From NCBI GenBank assembly GCA_964573715.1, contig CAZNKR010000007.1, positions 1 to 54,322 of the forward strand: 54,322 nucleotides of DNA, given 5' to 3'. The notes under the pieces were generated by a model. The model was not told the DNA's origin, ran no database searches, and saw only the letters and a program-made list of their open reading frames with translations. The position numbers and the translations under genes are program-made. This DNA is from SVEL01 sp964573715 (GTDB taxonomy: Bacteria; Bacillota; Clostridia; Lachnospirales; Lachnospiraceae). This document shows positions 51,180 to 54,322 of the stretch, piece by piece. The first letter of the stretch is position 1, and each line of letters starts with the position of its first letter.

Positions 51180-51926
51180 CTATGCCCATTTATATCTAAT
51201 ACGTTCTTTACTATAACATTCCCATCCAATCATTTTTTCTTTCATTAATCTACCAATAACAATAAACGTGCCCACACCACATTCATCTGCAAATTTATTT
51301 ATTGCATTAAGCGAAAAATCTCCCCTTGAAATAAATCGTTTATATTCGTTTGATGAGATCAGTATATTACTAGAAAACTTATCAGCCTTAGATTCTATTT
51401 CTCCTGAAACCGATTCGAAATCCACGAATTTATTTTTAGTATCACCATTAATGATATGTGCAATTTCATGAAATAAGGTAAACCAAAAAATATCGGCAAA
51501 ACTATTTCTAATTGTTATGCAAAGTACAAGATTTTCATCCTCTGTTTTCTTAATAAAGCCCTGTACGGGTGCTCCTCTAAAATTCTTTACAATTCTAAAT
51601 GCAATTCCACACTCAGAAAAAATTTTCTCAAGTTGTTTTTGTACTTCACTGGCTTTCATAAACATAACTTCTTTAATCTCTGGAATCCTACTTTTCAACT
51701 TTTCTACATCTATTTCATCTGCAATCTCTATGTCCTGTGTTAATATCTCGCACATTCTTTGCCATGCAAAAACCACATATACATCAACTTTATTATTTTT
51801 TACTTGTGCTCTAAATGCAGCACTATACGCCAACGAGGGTATGTCTTTTAAGTTGCTAATACCCATGATTTTTCTCAAATTAAGTACTTTAGCAGCTGAA
51901 TTATCTTCTTTTTTTATCCACCCCAA
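51180..51926 (-). CDS. ImmA/IrrE-family metallopeptidase (N-terminal part possibly frameshifted)
   Basis: 248 residues in this frame. The zinc motif FWFTLFHEIAHIINGD (HExxH) and the downstream Glu in EIESKADKFSSNILI are those of the ImmA/IrrE family, peptidases that cut repressors after DNA damage in several systems. Such proteins often follow a helix-turn-helix domain; none is present here. The first frame position is a TTG with weak GGAG upstream. A 34-codon frame upstream (51941-52045) would join it if one A were added to a run of four at 51952-51955; the DVLEYWSV stretch before TTG fits the family. So the gene may be a frameshifted longer one. Confidence 0.8.
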   Translation of the reverse strand: MGWIKKEDNSAAKVLNLRKIMGISNLKDIPSLAYSAAFRAQVKNNKVDVYVVFAWQRMCEILTQDIEIADEIDVEKLKSRIPEIKEVMFMKASEVQKQLEKIFSECGIAFRIVKNFRGAPVQGFIKKTEDENLVLCITIRNSFADIFWFTLFHEIAHIINGDTKNKFVDFESVSGEIESKADKFSSNILISSNEYKRFISRGDFSLNAINKFADECGVGTFIVIGRLMKEKMIGWECYSKERIRYKWA

Positions 51927-51940
51927 TACACTCCAATATT

Positions 51941-52045
51941 CTAATACATCCTTTTATTATTTGAATGCAAAACATTATTCAAATCCTCAAACATCTCTTG
52001 TACTTTAATATCTTCATACTCAACGTGCAATCTTGCCCTAACCAT
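51941..52045 (-). other. Short frame upstream of the ImmA/IrrE gene, possible frameshifted 5' end
   Basis: 34 codons (beginning MVRARLHVEYEDIKVQEMFE) overlap the helicase stop by eight bases. The frame ends in TAG at 51941-51943. Adding one base to the A4 run at 51952-51955 would fuse it to the peptidase frame. It is either the true 5' end broken by an indel or sequencing error, or not coding. Confidence 0.4.
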
Positions 52046-54322
52046 TCACAATGTATTCATAAACATCTTCTCTAACAACGGTATCAAGTTTCCACTCAAT
52101 CTCAACTGCGGTTTTATCAGTGTTATTCATTACAAATTCTTTAACATTTCCAGTGGCACTCATTCTTCCTAAATAATAAAATTCTTTGGAAATTTTGTCA
52201 TTTTTATTTTTACGCACAAATAGATGAACATCTATTCCTCGTTCTTTAGCATGCAAAAAATTTTGCACATCATCGGACTGTATATTTCTTCCACTTTTAG
52301 ATATAGCAATCAAACTTTGATTACTTGTAAAATAATCCTCATATTTGGTTGTTTCTGAAATATTTTCCAATTTATCATAATTAATAAAAACAGGAAACGT
52401 ATTAGTTTTCTTATCCAACATATATCCATTCATTACAGAAGTTAGATTTTTCTCCCATCCAAGCAAACGGCATACATCTTCATAAGTATATTTTTGGTAG
52501 AGAACAAGCTCAGTATCCTGATAATGTTTAGTGAAATTGGATTTATATCTTGATATACCAAATTCAATTAATTCCTTTACAATATCATAAAATTCTTTAT
52601 TTTCAAGCATTTTTGAAAACGAATTTGTTATTCTATAATCCATTTCATTTCCAAATAATTTTATTGCATATGCACTTATTCTGCTTAACATTTGATGATC
52701 CATATTCAAATCTTGATAATTATATTCTTTTTCAATAAATACACAGCTTTCATATGTTTTTTTACCTGTACCAACAGAAAATTCATTTGTCATAATATTT
52801 ATGATATTTTCAGCCTGTATTTTATCTAATCGGATATCATATTTATCTTCCAAATCATATGCAAGAATTCCAATTAAACCATGTCTATATATAAGCATTC
52901 TATTTAGTAATTCCAGCTCATGGATTCTCTTTCCATTGGCTAATTTTTTGGATATAAATTCAACAACTTTTTCTTCATTTTCAGATAAGGAAACTTTATA
53001 CTCTTTTTCATAATTAACAAGGAATTTATGATATGAACCAAGTTTATTGTTGTCAAATATTCTACAAACATCCATTTCTCCATATTTATCAAAATCTAAA
53101 AGAGACGGAATATGTCCTAATTTATCCTTTAATTTCTTGTAGTTCTCTTTTATCAATTTAATATCACTAAAATTTGCATTATCTATTGCCTGGAAAATCT
53201 TTTTTCTTGAAATCTCGTCAAAATGTAGTGTGGAAGAACCTGGAATAATCCTACTTCCTTCCAATACATATTTTCTGACATTATCTTTATTATACGTTTT
53301 ATCACCAGACAGCGCGATAGGAATCATAAAATTGTTCTTGTAATTTCCAATAAAATCAATTACTACCACATATTCCTTTTCTTCTGTCTTACGCAATCCA
53401 CGACCAAGCTGCTGAATAAATACTATTGGTGACTGCGTTGGTCTGAGCATAATAACTTGGTTAATTTCCGGGACATCAACTCCTTCTGAAAATATATCAA
53501 CAGAAAGAATATAATCAAGCCTATTATCTACTGCTACTTCAGCTTCATTATCATTTACAAGCCTGTCAATAGCTAATGTTCTTGTCTCTGAAGTATCTGC
53601 ACTAGAAAGTACTAATGTTCGCAATCCTCTTTCATTAAATTTTTCAGACAATTCAATTGCTTCATCCAACCTACTACAAAACATAAGTCCTTTTACTCTG
53701 TTGCCGCTAAATCCATAAAAACCAGCCTGTTTCATAATATAATCCACACGTTCATCTGAAATTAAATGTATAAATTTCTCAAGCTGTTCTTCTCTTGATT
53801 TCTTATCATCTCCAATCATTATCAAATCAGTTATTCCATAATAATGAAATGTACAAAGTAAATTTTCTTCCATTGCCTGCTGCAATCTAATCTCATATGC
53901 AATATTATGTTCAAAAATCTCATAGATGTTTTTCCCTTGTACATTGTCATCCCTTTTGTCAGGTGTTGCTGTCATTCCTAAAGCAAAATTCGATGTAAAA
54001 TACTTCATAATTTTCTTGTATGAATCTGCAGAAGTGTGATGCGCTTCATCATAAATAATACAGTCAAAGTAATCTGGTGCAAATCGTCTAAGGTTGTGTT
54101 CTTTGCTAAGTGTCTGAATAGTAGAAAAGATATAATCATTTTCAGTTTCATATATTCCTAACGTTCCAGAGATCATTCCCATAGACACTGTATCGCCAAA
54201 TACATTTCCAAATGACTTCAAAGCTTGTCTTACAATCTGATTGCGATGCACAAGAAATAATACATGTTTAAATCCTAGCTCTCTCATTGCAAACGCGGAT
54301 GCATAGGTTTTACCAGTACCCG
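52038..54322 (-). CDS. DEAD/DEAH-box helicase with DUF3427 domain (5' end outside window)
   Basis: At least 761 residues; the N-terminus is cut by the right edge, and the frame already shows the Walker A residues GTGKTYASAFAM. Motif II is DCIIYDEAHHTSADSY, motif III is GMTATPDKRDDN, and motifs IV-VI include VDIFSEGVDVPEINQVIMLR and QQLGRGLRKTEEKEYVVVID. The C-terminal part (from about 620: EDVCRLLGWEKNLTSVMNGY, YYLGRMSATG) is DUF3427. In homologues a phospholipase-D-type nuclease domain comes before the helicase; that part is not visible. It is the first gene of a transcript with the ImmA/IrrE peptidase and NUDIX hydrolase. Its role in DNA repair or phage defence is inferred. Confidence 0.9.
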   Translation of the reverse strand, partial: GTGKTYASAFAMRELGFKHVLFLVHRNQIVRQALKSFGNVFGDTVSMGMISGTLGIYETENDYIFSTIQTLSKEHNLRRFAPDYFDCIIYDEAHHTSADSYKKIMKYFTSNFALGMTATPDKRDDNVQGKNIYEIFEHNIAYEIRLQQAMEENLLCTFHYYGITDLIMIGDDKKSREEQLEKFIHLISDERVDYIMKQAGFYGFSGNRVKGLMFCSRLDEAIELSEKFNERGLRTLVLSSADTSETRTLAIDRLVNDNEAEVAVDNRLDYILSVDIFSEGVDVPEINQVIMLRPTQSPIVFIQQLGRGLRKTEEKEYVVVIDFIGNYKNNFMIPIALSGDKTYNKDNVRKYVLEGSRIIPGSSTLHFDEISRKKIFQAIDNANFSDIKLIKENYKKLKDKLGHIPSLLDFDKYGEMDVCRIFDNNKLGSYHKFLVNYEKEYKVSLSENEEKVVEFISKKLANGKRIHELELLNRMLIYRHGLIGILAYDLEDKYDIRLDKIQAENIINIMTNEFSVGTGKKTYESCVFIEKEYNYQDLNMDHQMLSRISAYAIKLFGNEMDYRITNSFSKMLENKEFYDIVKELIEFGISRYKSNFTKHYQDTELVLYQKYTYEDVCRLLGWEKNLTSVMNGYMLDKKTNTFPVFINYDKLENISETTKYEDYFTSNQSLIAISKSGRNIQSDDVQNFLHAKERGIDVHLFVRKNKNDKISKEFYYLGRMSATGNVKEFVMNNTDKTAVEIEWKLDTVVREDVYEYIVNG

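Overview
The window looks like a chromosomal segment of a low-GC, mostly minus-strand-coding member of the Clostridia, most probably a Lachnospiraceae-type gut anaerobe. This rests on gene content and order: rpsU / phoH / pgpH / ybeY / cdd, proB / DUF896 / fthC / proA / miaB, a fused 2-hydroxyacyl-CoA dehydratase activase of about 1400 residues, meso-diaminopimelate dehydrogenase, and the carboxynorspermidine route to spermidine. There are no rRNA or tRNA genes, CRISPR arrays or insertion sequences that I can see. Two runs of 100 N are scaffold gaps; the first is almost certainly artefactual because the same 55 bases lie on both sides of it.

Layout. 1-2.5 kb: two zinc-ribbon proteins and a SulP anion permease. 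2.5-8.2 kb: a compact operon proB - unknown - DUF896 - fthC - proA - miaB with its own promoter. 8.2-17 kb: two flavoproteins, a SpoVB/MurJ-like flippase, a YbeY-cytidine deaminase fusion, a shortened PgpH-type HD phosphodiesterase and PhoH, headed by remnants of yqfC and yqfD. 17-23 kb: rpsU, alaS with a small membrane protein, a wrecked GGDEF gene, a membrane MutS-like ATPase and a wrecked spoIVA. 23-30 kb: argJ with a likely ArgR box, then a polyamine operon speD-speA-speE-CANSDH-nspC that carries enzymes of two spermidine routes. 30-36.3 kb: a rhomboid-like membrane protein with a zinc-binding tail, the giant activase and an XRE regulator. 36.3-41.1 kb: ung, hisF, hisH, a large acidic membrane protein and a divergent sirtuin-like protein. 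41-48.2 kb: CheV, a lipoprotein, a two-component system, a cyclophilin, YqeY and ddh. 48.3-54.3 kb: a decayed YczE-like gene, then a DNA-damage-flavoured block: YolD and a Y-family polymerase under a LexA-like box, a NUDIX hydrolase, an ImmA/IrrE metallopeptidase and a DUF3427 helicase cut by the window edge.

The most coherent unusual signal is the set of deletion relics of sporulation genes (spoIVA, yqfC, yqfD) still in place between housekeeping genes, alongside deletion-scarred GGDEF and YczE genes. This points to a lineage that has lost sporulation fairly recently and is decaying by medium-sized deletions. The yqfD relic is still open and runs in frame into phoH. Other points worth following are the YbeY-CDA fusion, the dual polyamine operon with its repeated palindromes and leader hairpin, a hairpin-bridged ribosome-binding site before the MutS-like gene, and a possible three-way-junction RNA upstream of ddh.
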